Part shown: piece by piece, positions 1 through 10,682 of the stretch
Position numbering within the stretch: the first letter of the stretch is position 1
Layout: each line of letters opens with the position of its first letter
Assembly (NCBI GenBank): GCA_015178975.1
Contig: WHVD01000001.1
Coordinates: 3,348,001-3,412,000 of the forward strand
Direction of reading: 5' to 3'
DNA length: 64,000 nucleotides
From: Hysterangium stoloniferum
Lineage: Eukaryota > Basidiomycota > Agaricomycetes > Hysterangiales > Hysterangiaceae
Program-made: the position numbers and the translations under genes
The notes under the pieces: generated by a model
The model's input: the letters and a program-made list of their open reading frames with translations, nothing else
The model's database searches: none
What the model was told of the DNA's origin: nothing

Positions 1-1770
1 GCTTTAGAACGGGTTGGAACGAGGCTTCTCTATGGAGCGAAGGTCTTCATGCTAGCGACCAAGTTATCTACATACAGTCACAAAATTGACTATCAAAAAT
101 ATCCCGTTTATCAGTGGAAGATATCATCACGTAGAGGACACATTCCACTTTCGGAAGCGCAGGTGGGACATTGGGTAGAGACGTTGATACGTTGTCTCGA
201 TATTGGGAATTAAACTCGTTATCTATCTTCGCAAGTGTCAAAGTCGCGAGGCATGCCTCCAGCCACCCGAAACTCTCATTGCCCCGGCATGCTTCGAAAC
301 GGAGGACGATAACGCCCTTGCCTGGGGGGTAACAAAAAGGGATGATAATTCATCTCTAGTTGAGATTGGACCTGGTTACTTCTGTGGGCTTGGTTTAGAA
401 CGGGTTGGAAAAGGAGTTCTTTATCAGACAAAGGCCTTCATGCTGGCGATGAAGTTATCTGAATACAGCCTGAGTCACGAAATTGGCTATCGCGGTCGTC
501 AGTGTAACCTGTCATTACGAAAACTCGGATTAATCACTCAGGAGAGTGTGAATATAATGTGGTGAGAAACAGTTTTTTCCATGTAGCCATATCTGAACTG
601 AACGACTTACTAGCCCATCATATGAATACCCCTTAGTTTTACGACGGCAAGCGGCGTCAATTCTACTAAGTGCATACTCAGTTACTGATCGAGTTGGCTT
701 TCAAGAAGGCAATGACACTGCGGAAATGATGACGTTGTTCGGTCTTGTATTCGGCCGCTACATCATATCCAATTTGATACCAGTTGAAATGGTGCCATCT
801 TTGTATAAATCTGTAGTCCATGCCCCGCTTTATACTCACTACCACACGGCCGCATCCACATTCGTTATATCTCTCGGACGATACCTAAGGGATCCATCCA
901 CTGCATACCATTTTGATTTAACAAATGTCTTAGAAGATATTGTAGCTGCCATCTGCCGTGAACGTAATCTGTCGCTGGATGAACTCAGTGTAATTAGAAC
1001 GTGCTTTGAACTTTGGATACAACGGTGCGCCTTTCAGTCCGTAATACAACCTTTTATACTGAATTTCATGTAACAGATCAAATAATTGGAGAATCGATGC
1101 CACTGAGATACGGATTTTCAGACTTTGCTATCGGCAAGATGCATGGTTTCGGAGTATTTCCGGGATGCTCCTGGATCTTTTGCTTGATAATTTAAGCATT
1201 GACATAGCATCCCTAATGTGTAACGGCAGTAACGTAGGTGGTAGACGTTTTCTCTTCCAGGATATAGCGGCCTTAGGAGCTTTCTTTGATGACCTAACGA
1301 TATTCACCGTCTACATCAACCATATCAATCCCGCCAATTTGCACATAGTTTCTGCCCTATGGCATGTTCTCCAAGCAACTTTCAATGTTAACCCACTGAC
1401 TCTGAGCCTAGGCTTCTTTCGAAGAAATCCAATCCAGACCTTTGCCTATTTTGGCAGTGCAACATCTTATTTCGGCTTAGCCTATGCTCGATAGCCTGGT
1501 CACTAGATTCGGCATATTCTTGTACTCTGGTACGAGCGGAAAATTCTATAGGCACTCTCTCCCACTCTATCGAACATTTCAAATTGCGACTTGCGTGTGA
1601 TAATTTGGAAATGGATGGGTTGACCGTTTTGGAATGTCGACGCTTGATTCTTCATGCTACCTCTCTGTTATCCTTGATCGCTACGCCATTCACTGGACTA
1701 TCCGAATTAAACAACATCAACTACATGTCAGTACTTAATGAATGGCGCAACCGCCAGCCGACCGATTTTT
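1..1770 (+). pseudogene. Decayed coding region of unknown family with an internal duplication
   Basis: Open segments run in changing frames on the plus strand (203-565, 726-1073, 1165-1494) without a plausible joined model. The segment at 1-95 is a diverged copy of 388-493: both encode a LERVG..LLY..K.FMLA.KLS.YS pattern. The segment from about 726 reads as a mostly hydrophobic, helical protein without motifs I recognise. Stops and frame changes interrupt it near 1073, 1195 and 1495. I infer an old gene or gene fragment with an internal repeat that is no longer translated as one product. It could instead be the 3' part of a multi-exon gene starting left of the window, since introns could explain some frame changes. 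The family is unknown. Confidence 0.35.
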
Positions 1771-2498
1771 AGGAAGGTTCCCACCGATCAAGTATGTAAT
1801 TTTAGCACGAAATATTTCCAACGAAAATCGAATAAATACTAATAAATCGCAGACATGAGAATTCGCTTCACAAGTAAATTCAAGGATGACATTGTCCCCG
1901 AGTATTTTCAAGATTCCTCAACACCGGACATTTAATGAAAAAGGTTTATAGTGGTGTTTTCCGAATTCATAACAAAATAAATGCACGTATTTGGCCATGG
2001 GCTCCTACTGATATCGAAATAATTGCGTGACATATGAATTATGCCTAACCATCTCTCCGACCGTCGTGATTTTTATTGAATATTTGATTACCCATGGTGG
2101 TTTTGAAAGGGCTCGATGGACGCATGTACGCGTATGCTTTTAACGCAGAAAAGACATCGCTGGAAGTTATCTATTCAGCACAATATCAGTGAGAGGTTGA
2201 ATGTCCCAGTACATCAACTAAATAATAGAAGAACTTCGTATCTGCTTAACTTGGTAGAAGCGGCGAAGGACACAAATTGATGAGTATAGTTACATGTTAA
2301 GCTGTTATTTTAATTATTAGTTGGGGCTTAGGTTTATCAAGGAATAACGAATGATGGATAAACGTGAGTGAACAATCATATATCTAAGTCAACAATTGAA
2401 TCTATTTGGTATGCTATCCCGACGGCGATAGGAGCACAGAAGCTGACCTTTGAGAGCACTCTCAAGGCAAAATCACCCCCCTGATACTGACACTTCCA
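1771..2498. other. Non-coding stretch
   Basis: AT-rich sequence with no supported ORF, RNA gene or repeat. It holds the presumed 3' flank of MND1, whose stop is at 2499 on the minus strand. Confidence 0.5.
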
Positions 2499-3690
2499 TC
2501 ACTCGATATTCTCATACTCGTCAACATCTTCTATACCCAAATAAACTTGCAATGACGCCCAATCCGCCCCAGTACGTCTAATAAAATCCGACCTCAATAT
2601 AGCAAAATTATCTGCCAGGGGTTGTATTAATATCAAACGAATCCCAAACAAAAAATGGAACAAAATAAGCCAAAACCCACCAGTCCACCTCACAGCAGCC
2701 TCATGCGCCAAAATAACTGCCCTTTTCTTTGCCTCGACCTGGACAGGATCACATGCGTCATATTGTGCTAATTCCCCTTGAAATTCTGATATGTCATTCT
2801 TCCTTGCAGATAGTATTGCGAGGCTGGCTGTGCGTTCGGCCTGGCGAGGATTATAGACAAGTGGCATTATCACACTATTACAGAAAAAAACACAAGATGA
2901 AAGCAGGAGTCACTCACCGACTCAGGTCTCACAACACGCTCTTGTTCGATAAGATCCTTAAGCTCGATCATATTAGCAGCGGTCACTTCGCACTGCTTTC
3001 TTGCTGCGTTGACCCTCGCTGTGATCTGCGTGCGTGAGCCAGGGTATCCGTGGGTTTGGAGTCAAGTAGGAGATGGGTTGAGATTTGGAAGACAGCCGGG
3101 TGAGCAGGTCTGTGTATAATGAAGAGTGAAAACGTACCACGACGCCACGCTGAGATGGAAAACTCCAAAAAACTGGGATATATGCGTGTCATTTGCACTC
3201 ATTTCAGCAGTAGATCTATCATTATATGAGGAATGACCAACAATTGGATGACCCGACCTTATCCATCTGGACGAGCCCATCATCGACGAGTGATTGGAGG
3301 ACTTCTTTTACGCTTTGTGATACTACCACCAATTGTTGTGCATGTCCATTTACGCGGATAGTTGGTACATCGAAGAAGATATACGTACCGATTCCTTTCA
3401 TTTTTGGACCGAGTTTTTCGAGTTCTTTGAGCTAGGATAGAGTGGGTAGGCGTCAGTGCCAAAGTGGGTGATGTGCTTGTTATACCTGGTAGAAGTCCTT
3501 CTGGAGTGGGTTGTTGGGTTATTATATTACAGAAAGCTGTGACCACATTGAGATTAATTACAGTTTCATGAAATATCTCCAACAATTTGGTACGTTTCTC
3601 ATCGTTGGAAAGTCCGCGACCCTAGTAATGGTGTTGTTAAGATCCGCAGCACTACTGAATTTGTATAGCTGTAGTCATTGTTCTTACCAT
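2499..3690 (-). CDS. MND1: Meiotic nuclear division protein 1 (Mnd1), 9 exons, 205 aa
   Basis: Mnd1 forms a heterodimer with Hop2 that stimulates Rad51/Dmc1 strand invasion in meiotic recombination. Joining minus-strand exons 3690-3688, 3621-3562, 3500-3486, 3431-3389, 3322-3242, 3172-3138, 3025-2918, 2840-2681 and 2611-2499 gives one frame of 205 residues plus stop, the same length as human MND1. Recognisable blocks are N-terminal GLSNDEKRTKLLEIFHET, the winged-helix stretch VKEVLQSLVDDGLVQ followed by GSSNFFWSFPS, a central coiled-coil region (ERTASLAILSARKNDI), the YDACDP motif, and EAAVRWTDN followed by the acidic C-terminus. All introns obey GT-AG. Exon 1 carries only the ATG and exon 3 is 15 nt (KDFYQ). 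The call rests on end-to-end agreement with the known family architecture. No pseudogene signs. Confidence 0.93.
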
Positions 3691-4032
3691 GTTGTGTAAC
3701 TTATAAAGGGAGGAAAGTTGTAGTAGTGAAGAGGTGCTATGGTAGTATGGGTTGAGGTGAATCTCCGAATAGTGGACAAATTCACGTGATGGTGTAAAGT
3801 TCAGAAGTGCAGCTTATTTTGGAGACGCAGTAAGATATTAATTCTAACAGTTTGACATAATTTGTGACGATAGCATTTCATATGGGAATTGTGAGTGAAT
3901 CGCATGAAAAAGAAATAGTTAAGCAGGTGCGTTTGCGGTTTGCAGCGAGTGGCTACCATCTAACGCGTCTGTATTATGAGCATGAGACTATCAGTGAACG
4001 AAAGCTACTGAGAACTGACCTTGCTTCAGCAG

Positions 4033-4341
4033 CTACATTCGAGGGGTATAAGCCTCGGAAAGATCAGCCAAAGGCATCTGAGTCAACTTCCTAGCTCTCT
4101 GGTTAAATATATTCTGGGCGTATGTCTGAGACATCCTAAGGGAATTTGTCATCCTCGTCCCCATATAACCACGTGGAGTATCTGGCAGGGTGGATTTTAA
4201 CTTCTCAAACGGGTGGTGGCTCGATCTTTTCTTCTCTTTATGATTTGAAGGGGTATGGGTATGAGGAGAAGGTGGAATGTTTTCCTTGTTTTCCCGGGAG
4301 CTGCCGAATGATTGAGGGATGAGAAGTGCTCTCACTGGCAT
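4033..4341 (-). CDS. Small basic hypothetical protein with a KEN motif, 102 aa
   Basis: An intronless minus-strand ORF of 102 residues lies between MND1 and RPS8 and starts about 38 nt downstream of a TATAAAAG-like element. The product is polar and probably disordered, rich in S, P, H and K. An ENKENIPPS segment near residues 17-25 matches the KEN degron recognised by APC/C co-activators; this is a short motif that can occur by chance. A basic middle (HKEKKRSSHHPF) and a C-terminal LADLSEAYTP segment follow. The overlapping plus-strand ORF at 3864-4094 has no supporting context. It could be a lineage-specific cell-cycle substrate or regulator, or an uncharacterised short gene. No family was recognised. 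Confidence 0.5.
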   Translation of the reverse strand: MPVRALLIPQSFGSSRENKENIPPSPHTHTPSNHKEKKRSSHHPFEKLKSTLPDTPRGYMGTRMTNSLRMSQTYAQNIFNQRARKLTQMPLADLSEAYTPRM

Positions 4342-4378
4342 GTCGAGAGGCGTTGGAGGCGTGGTGAGCGAGCTTCAC

Positions 4379-4388
4379 CTTTTATATA
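4379..4388 (-). promoter_or_regulatory. TATA-like element upstream of the KEN-motif ORF
   Basis: On the minus strand this reads TATATAAAAG, about 38 nt before the ATG at 4341. The divergent RPS8 gene starts at 4630, so the 290-bp interval is probably a bidirectional promoter region. Confidence 0.4.
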
Positions 4389-4629
4389 TCAGTATTTAAA
4401 TAAGATGTACTATTTATGGAGATTTATGGTGAGTGGCTTTGATTATGGAAATATGTATCTTTGTGTGGAGACAAAATATTTACAACAAAGGTGAACAATA
4501 AATATTAAATATTACGTACTCGGTTTGGCGTAGTGCGCCAGAACAGTGGGCTTGTGTGACATAAGCAACTACAAACTACAACGGGCGTTCGTTTCACCCT
4601 CCTCAAGCAATCGACCGACCACTCCGACA

Positions 4630-5488
4630 ATGGGCAAGTCCAATTTCAAAGTTAAATAATGTAAAATATTAATCCATCTACTCAACAGGTATTTCCCGCT
4701 CATCACGCCACAAGCGTTCAGCAACAGGGGCGCAACGAGCCCACTATCGTAAAAAGCGCAAGTTCGAACTTGGTCGTCAGCCAGCAAACACCAGGCTCGG
4801 TCCCAAGCGCATCCACACAGTCCGCGTTCGAGGCGGCAACATTAAATACCGTGCCTTACGTTTGGAGGGCGGTAACTTTGCATGGGGAAGTGAGCATGTC
4901 ACCAAGAAGACTAGGGTTCTTGTTGTCGTTTACAATGCCTCCAACAACGAATTGGTCCGGACGAACACACTCGTAAAGGGTGCCATTGTTCAGATTGATG
5001 CCACTCCTTTCAGGCAGTGGTATGAGCAGCATGTAAGTTTGTGTCATTGTGTCATTGGTTTCTGCGCTGACAGTATTGTAGTACGCTCAACCAGTAACCA
5101 AGCGTGTCTCTAAGTCTGCTGCTGCCACCGCTGCAGCTGCCGACCAGACCGAGGAGGTTAAGAAGTCCCATCATGTTGAGCGCAAGTTTGAGGAGAGGAA
5201 GAAGGGTACATGGATGTTCTATATTTTCAGTACAACCTACTAATTGTCTTTCCAGATGCCAAAATCGATTCCCTCCTCGAGAGCCAGTTCTCCGCTGGTC
5301 GTCTATACGCTGCCATCTCCAGCCGACCCGGTCAATCTGGTCGTTGTGATGGTTACATTCTCGAGGGCAAGGAACTTGAGGTTCGTAGTGCCAAATCACC
5401 TCACAACGTACCATCCCTCACCCTTTCACATCTGACCTCACAGTTCTATTTGAGGAAACTCAGGTCCAGCAAATCAAAACACAGCTAA
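4630..5488 (+). CDS. RPS8: 40S ribosomal protein S8 (eS8), 5 exons
   Basis: A structural protein of the small ribosomal subunit. Exons are 4630-4633, 4689-5032, 5082-5205, 5256-5380 and 5444-5488. The joined protein begins [15 protein letters not shown] and continues with [18 protein letters not shown], the [21 protein letters not shown] core, [18 protein letters not shown] and a terminal [13 protein letters not shown], matching eukaryotic eS8 throughout. The start is fixed because only ATGG joined to GTATTTCC restores the universally conserved MGISR. That makes the first intron GC-AG (donor GCAAGT at 4634, acceptor at 4688). The other introns are GT-AG and 49-63 nt. A short Ala/Glu-rich insert ([13 protein letters not shown]) lies in the usual variable region. 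Highly expressed housekeeping gene, intact. Confidence 0.96.
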
Positions 5489-6079
5489 GCTAGTACACGA
5501 ACCACGCACCTGCCTTGCATCTTGTGTGCGTAGGGCTGGGAGATGTCGATGATGAAAAAATAAACTCTAGGGCTTACTATGATTTACTTGCTCTCTATAC
5601 ACTTATGTATGCATTCATCCTTCAATTCTTCCATGCCTTGCGTGCGCAAGCGATTGTACAGCGTGTGACTGTCGTTTACCGTCTTATAATAACGTTAGTC
5701 AATCCGCCAAGGTACTGGTGCTTCCATGCGTTATGCGTAGTGCAATATCCGAAGATACTCAGACGTAGTGACAGCTGGTAGTTTCCCTCGAGCATCTTGT
5801 CCCGCTCACCGCCCATCGTATCCCTGAGTCCAGCGTCATTTGTTGTTTCAGGCCGGCAGCTGTCAATCAGTACAGTAGTGGTCACAGTGGTACGGCACTT
5901 TTCGCCTCATACTAGCTACAAGCGCCTTCCGAACTTCCTTCGTCTCAACGTCTGCATCTTTTTCCCCGTGCACGTCGTACGCCCCATCGTCGTGTCAGAC
6001 GATGCCGCATGGTGAGACAGCATCTTCTGCCCACCAAAGTCATAGGAAGCAAAAAATAAAATGGAGCACGACTGTTGTG
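5489..6079. other. Intergenic region between RPS8 and SET9
   Basis: Contains the presumed RPS8 3' UTR and the SET9 promoter. Two plus-strand ORFs of 72-88 codons occur here without motifs, splice support or a recognisable family, so I do not call them. Confidence 0.5.
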
Positions 6080-9000
6080 ATGAACGCTAGGGATCTATCC
6101 CGCGATGATGACTTCCTTAGGTGCGTTCTGGAGACCTTTTGATGCGTGGTGGAACTGACAGTTTCGTATCGTGTGCTATTTATGCTGCTTTATTTGTGCT
6201 GTATATGGTGTTGCATTGGTCGTGTTGCTACAGCTACCTCCTCGTCGAACACCTTGGGACAGCCGACTCGCCTTTGCAGGTCCACAAGATGGATCCAACG
6301 CGCCGTCTTCCCGTCCATAACCCTGCGCAGGTTATGGATATCGTGAAAAAGGTACGTGTCGTTCTACCTCTTCTCCGTATATAATATATAATGCAAGTCT
6401 CACGAGTCGGCGTTTTGGCATTACTGTTCAGTATATTGTACGAAAAGGCGGATCTTCTACGACGACCTATCGCATAAAGCGCGCCGTAGATGCGCTGCTG
6501 CAGTGCGTAACAATGTTTTCCTGTGACTTTATTATTTTAATATTCATGTTACTGTATATGTGTTCATAGAATCACTCCTGTGAGGGCGTACCTCCACAGA
6601 CGTTCCACCGCACAGATAAATGCGTTCGCTACGTATGTGTTTACTACCCTCACATCACTCCGTCCTGCTATTAAACTAAATCACCTGAAACCCATTAAAT
6701 AGCCATGCGTCCCGCTACTTTGAACTGTACCTCCCCAATGGCTCAATCGAAATAAGCCACACTTCCCGCTACAGTCACCGCACCGGCAAAAGCGAGCTCT
6801 GCATTCTCGCCACAACTCCTCTAAAAGTCGGACAAGTCATAACAGACCTCAAAGGTTCATTAGCGCATCTCACGGCGGAGGAGGATGAAGAACTGAAGAG
6901 GACTGATGTGCGGGGTGGTAGCATTACGGCCGGTGGCCGTGGGAGGGGAGGAGCAGTTTCAGGAATAAGGCGGGATTTCAGCGTGATTCATTCGAATCAG
7001 AAGAACAAGAGCCATTTGTTTCTTGGGCCGGCGAGATTTGTTAATGTGAGTGGCATGTTTGGATTTCATTTTCGGAAATTTTTATTTCTTTTTCTATATT
7101 CTTTTTATTTTTATTTTTTGTTTCTGGTGATTTTGATGGAATTTTGAGATTATTTATCTGTATTCGTTGTTTTTGGAACGTATTCACCGACATTTCCTTT
7201 TATTCTTTCGGTTTTTTTTCCCGCTACAGCACGACTGCGAGCATAATGTGGAACTTTTCCGGGATGGGCGTGTCATCACCTTTCGCGTTATAAAACCCAT
7301 CGCAGCAGGGCAGGAGGTTACGGCGCATTATGGAGAGGGTTACTGTAGGCATTTTTTTATTTTATTCTATTTATGGAATTCAGAAATGGTCGCCACGGCG
7401 TGAAGAACAAAGATGGTCGAGAGAGTATTAACTTTTGTATAAGTCCTGGCGGCCATACCTGAATTCCACCACATTTCTGCATAATCACACAGCTAACGTC
7501 CTCCCCTTTCTTTTATTTACAGTCGGAAAAGGAAACCGCCATTGTCTCTGTCAAACCTGCGAGAAGCACAGCCGAGGAGGGTACGCACCGGCGCCCCCAG
7601 AAGGCGAGGGGAACGAAACCGACATGGAACACGAGGACGATTCGAGCACGGACGAGGAGACACGGGAGGAGCGTATTCGCACAGGCTTAGGTTTGACTGC
7701 GAAGGGGAACCCAAATGAGCGTAGGACGAGAAGGGGCGTATATGCGATTATAGCTGAAGGGGAGTCGGACGATGAGGAAGACGCAGCCGGAAAGGGGAAG
7801 AATCTCGCAGTGCCAGTATCACTTGGCATGTCAACCGTGAATTCTGGTACAGTGGGAGTGGTGTCCACGGCAGCTGGTAATGCGTCACTTGTTAGGCGTC
7901 TTTCGGACGCTGCTTCGTCGCTTACTTCGCTCTCAGATAATGAGAAAAATACTGGCCCCCCTACATCCTCGGCCGCGAGTACAAGCGCAACCACGCCCAC
8001 ACCTGCCACGGAAATCGTAGCTGTCACGCTACGAAACGGCGTCCAAAGCCATAGTCAAACCCCAATTGAGAGTCAAAGTGCTCCTTTATCCCGTTTGTCC
8101 TCCGTATCTAGTCTAAGCTCTCCGGGACCCATGCCCCCGACTTCAGCCTCAGAGACGTCACGGGTTTCTACGCCCTCAAGGATGAGTACACGTTCTTCAA
8201 TTGTGACTCCGTGTAGGACAGGGACAGGATGTGGAGCCACGAGCCTTACACCCAACGCAAAAGAGGTTGTCATATTCCCATCTGAGAAACGCATGACCCG
8301 CTCAAGCTCCCACAAGCATCCGCAGAATCACGAGAATGAGAAGGAGAAGCTGGCAAACATGCGCGACAGTACTGGGACTGCAAGTCCAACTCCTACAAAG
8401 CTTTTAGAGGGAAAACGGTCAGTGTCAGGGAAAATACAGTCGTTACTACAGTCCAAGTCCAAGTCCAAATCGAAGTCCTCAACCCCCGCGGCAACAAACG
8501 TCGTTCTTCCTGCTGTTGTTGGCAAACCACAGTCGTTAGTACCAATGTGTGGAACGTGTGGAAATGAACTGTCTAACCTGACTGCTGCCGGTGTGCAGCT
8601 CGAGAAGGGTGTGGAGCACAGTTGTGCGCGGTGAGTTGATTTGGGATGTGTAGTGGTTTTTTGGTCGGTGGCTGATTTATTCTCCCTTCATCCTCCATTC
8701 CGTTTCATTTATTCATGACAGCTGCAAACGCCACTTTGCAATCTTCGGCTCTCGCTGGCCAGACCGCCTCGGAAACCTCGAGCCCGTGTCCGCCTCTTCC
8801 TCCGAATCCAGTTCAAATGAAAAGGAGTACTCTCATAGTCCTCGGAAAGACAAAAACGGAAAAGTACGAATCGTCGACGTTCCAGACAAACGACGCAAAA
8901 CCGACTCGGTTTTCTATGTCCCAGGCCTGCACGCCCGCCGACACTCGCTCTCACAGTACCAATTGCACCACACTGAATATCAGCCCCGGAATGCAAACGG

Positions 9001-10682
9001 TCAGTTTGGCAGCTTTAGTGATAGGACGAACGGGGATTTCAAGAAGTTTGGAACTGTTTTAGGGCGAGCTTCAACACAGTCACGGTCTACGTCGGTTGCG
9101 TCTGTTAAATTAGGCAAACGGAAATGGGATGGTTCGTTATTACAGGATGATGATGACGACGAGGAGCCAGATATCCGGAAGACGATAAGGAGGCTGGGTT
9201 TTTTACCTACCCTTCCTGCGCTATGTGCACGGCCATCCCCTATTGTGTTTGCGAGGAGCGCATGGACGATCTCGAATTTTGTTGGTTCTGGTGGGTTTAA
9301 TGACGAGCTGCGCTCTCAGGCAGACGCAGATTCAGGAAATGATAATGTTGAAGAAGTGAGACTGGAGAGACCAGGGTTGAAGTCCCTTAGGTCGATTTCA
9401 AGGAATACGTCTAGTTCTATGCCTGCGTCCGTATCTACTTCTTCAAATTTAACTCCTAGGGCAGGTTCTGGCCCCGGTCCTGCTTCCGGCCCTGGCCCTA
9501 CTTCTACTTCTGTCCCTACTTCTGCTTCTGGCTCTGGGATCCGCACACGCTCACGCTCGACATCAAATCCTGTCATTAATCTAAAACGGAAACGCGAGCC
9601 AATTATCCCTGAACCGGTGAAGTCGAAACAGAAACCAGGACGAACATTTTATAGAAAGGATGAGAAGAAGCCAATGCCGAAAGGCTGGGTTATCATCACT
9701 GATTCGTCCGAAGAGACTGGTGAAGAGGAAGAAGAGAGAGAGGCGGAATCTGCGCCATCGAATCAAGCCGCGGTGGCAGATTTTCATAATCATACGCCTG
9801 AGACAAGACCAGTGATCTCTGATATTACAAAGTCCCAAGTCGAGGATTGTTTAACTTTAACCGCAGGTTTGGGATCCGCTTCCGCCTCCGTTACCGCCTC
9901 GACGCCTAGTCTCGTTCATACCCCATCTTCACGCGCTGAGAGTACACCTGCACAAGGAGTCGGAACGCCGCCTGAGGATCAAGTCAATACACCTTCAGCG
10001 GCCGCAAAAACGTCGGACCCAAAGGTTGTCGATCCTCTAACATCCAGTCTGCCCCCTCCCTTGCCTGAGTCGCCGTCTCTTGTAACGCCCAAAAGGCGGA
10101 GGACTAATGATATGGAGAACGAGATAACTCCACGGACTCGGTCTCGTACAAAACGGAGCTCTTTGATTGAAATCTCCGAGGTGGATTTTGTGGACCCGCC
10201 ACTTAGTGCTACTGAGGTGGAGACTTCTTCTACCAGTGTAACGCTTAATCGCACAGAATCTCCCATTAATGCTGCTGAGACGGATAGTGGGAATGAGGAG
10301 AAGGCTGTTCGAGAGTTATTGGTGAAGCCTGAGGTGGGTATCTATCGTTTCTCATGACTTTGTGATTTTCCCGTGGTGTTGGTATTCATTCGTCATTTCC
10401 TGCTTTAATTTGTTTATACAGACATGGGAAATCACAGCCATGAAGCCTACTCAAATTGCCGTCACCATTCCGCAAACAACAAACCCAGATTCTCTCCTCG
10501 ATCAATTTACAGGTTTGCAGATCTTAACACAAGAGCAGAAACGCGCTGCCTTAGAAACTTCGAACATCATCCATGGGACAGCGTTCAGTTACGGCCACCC
10601 CGATGCACGTACCTCGTGGAAACCGAAATATCAGTATTCTGATATCGATGGGTGGAATTTGGACACCGAAACATTTTTATAG
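6080..10682 (+). CDS. SET9: Histone H4-K20 methyltransferase SET9/KMT5 (Suv4-20 type), 9 exons, about 1243 aa
   Basis: Nuclear SET-domain enzyme methylating histone H4 lysine 20. Exons 6080-6120, 6234-6351, 6432-6502, 6570-6632, 6703-7045, 7230-7344, 7523-8630, 8722-10333 and 10422-10682 join in frame. Start: MNARDLSRDDDFL, the usual N-terminus of basidiomycete KMT5 proteins. The N-terminal helical region includes HKMDPTRRLP and YLHRRSTAQINAFATHASRY. The SET domain (about residues 110-252) shows FLGPARFVN, the NHDC motif at 212-215 and TAHYGEGYF with the catalytic-type tyrosines. A post-SET-like CLCQTC follows. Beyond residue about 265 the protein is a very long Ser/Thr/Pro-rich, acidic, probably disordered tail interrupted by a possible zinc-binding module (CGTCGNEL with HSCARCKRHFAIFG across the 8630/8722 junction). 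The two long ORFs at 7435 and 8786 are its exons 7 and 8. Confidence 0.92.

Noticed and set aside
7551-8027. 158-aa minus-strand ORF
   Set aside because: Antisense shadow of the Ser/Asp-rich SET9 exon 7; the low-complexity codons leave the reverse frame open by chance.
7435-8634. 399-aa ORF as a separate gene
   Set aside because: Its N-terminal third up to 7522 is intronic; from 7523 it continues the SET domain in frame and it splices on at 8630. It is exon 7 of SET9.
8786-10357. 523-aa ORF as a separate gene
   Set aside because: In frame with SET9 from 8722 and spliced at 10333; exon 8 of SET9.
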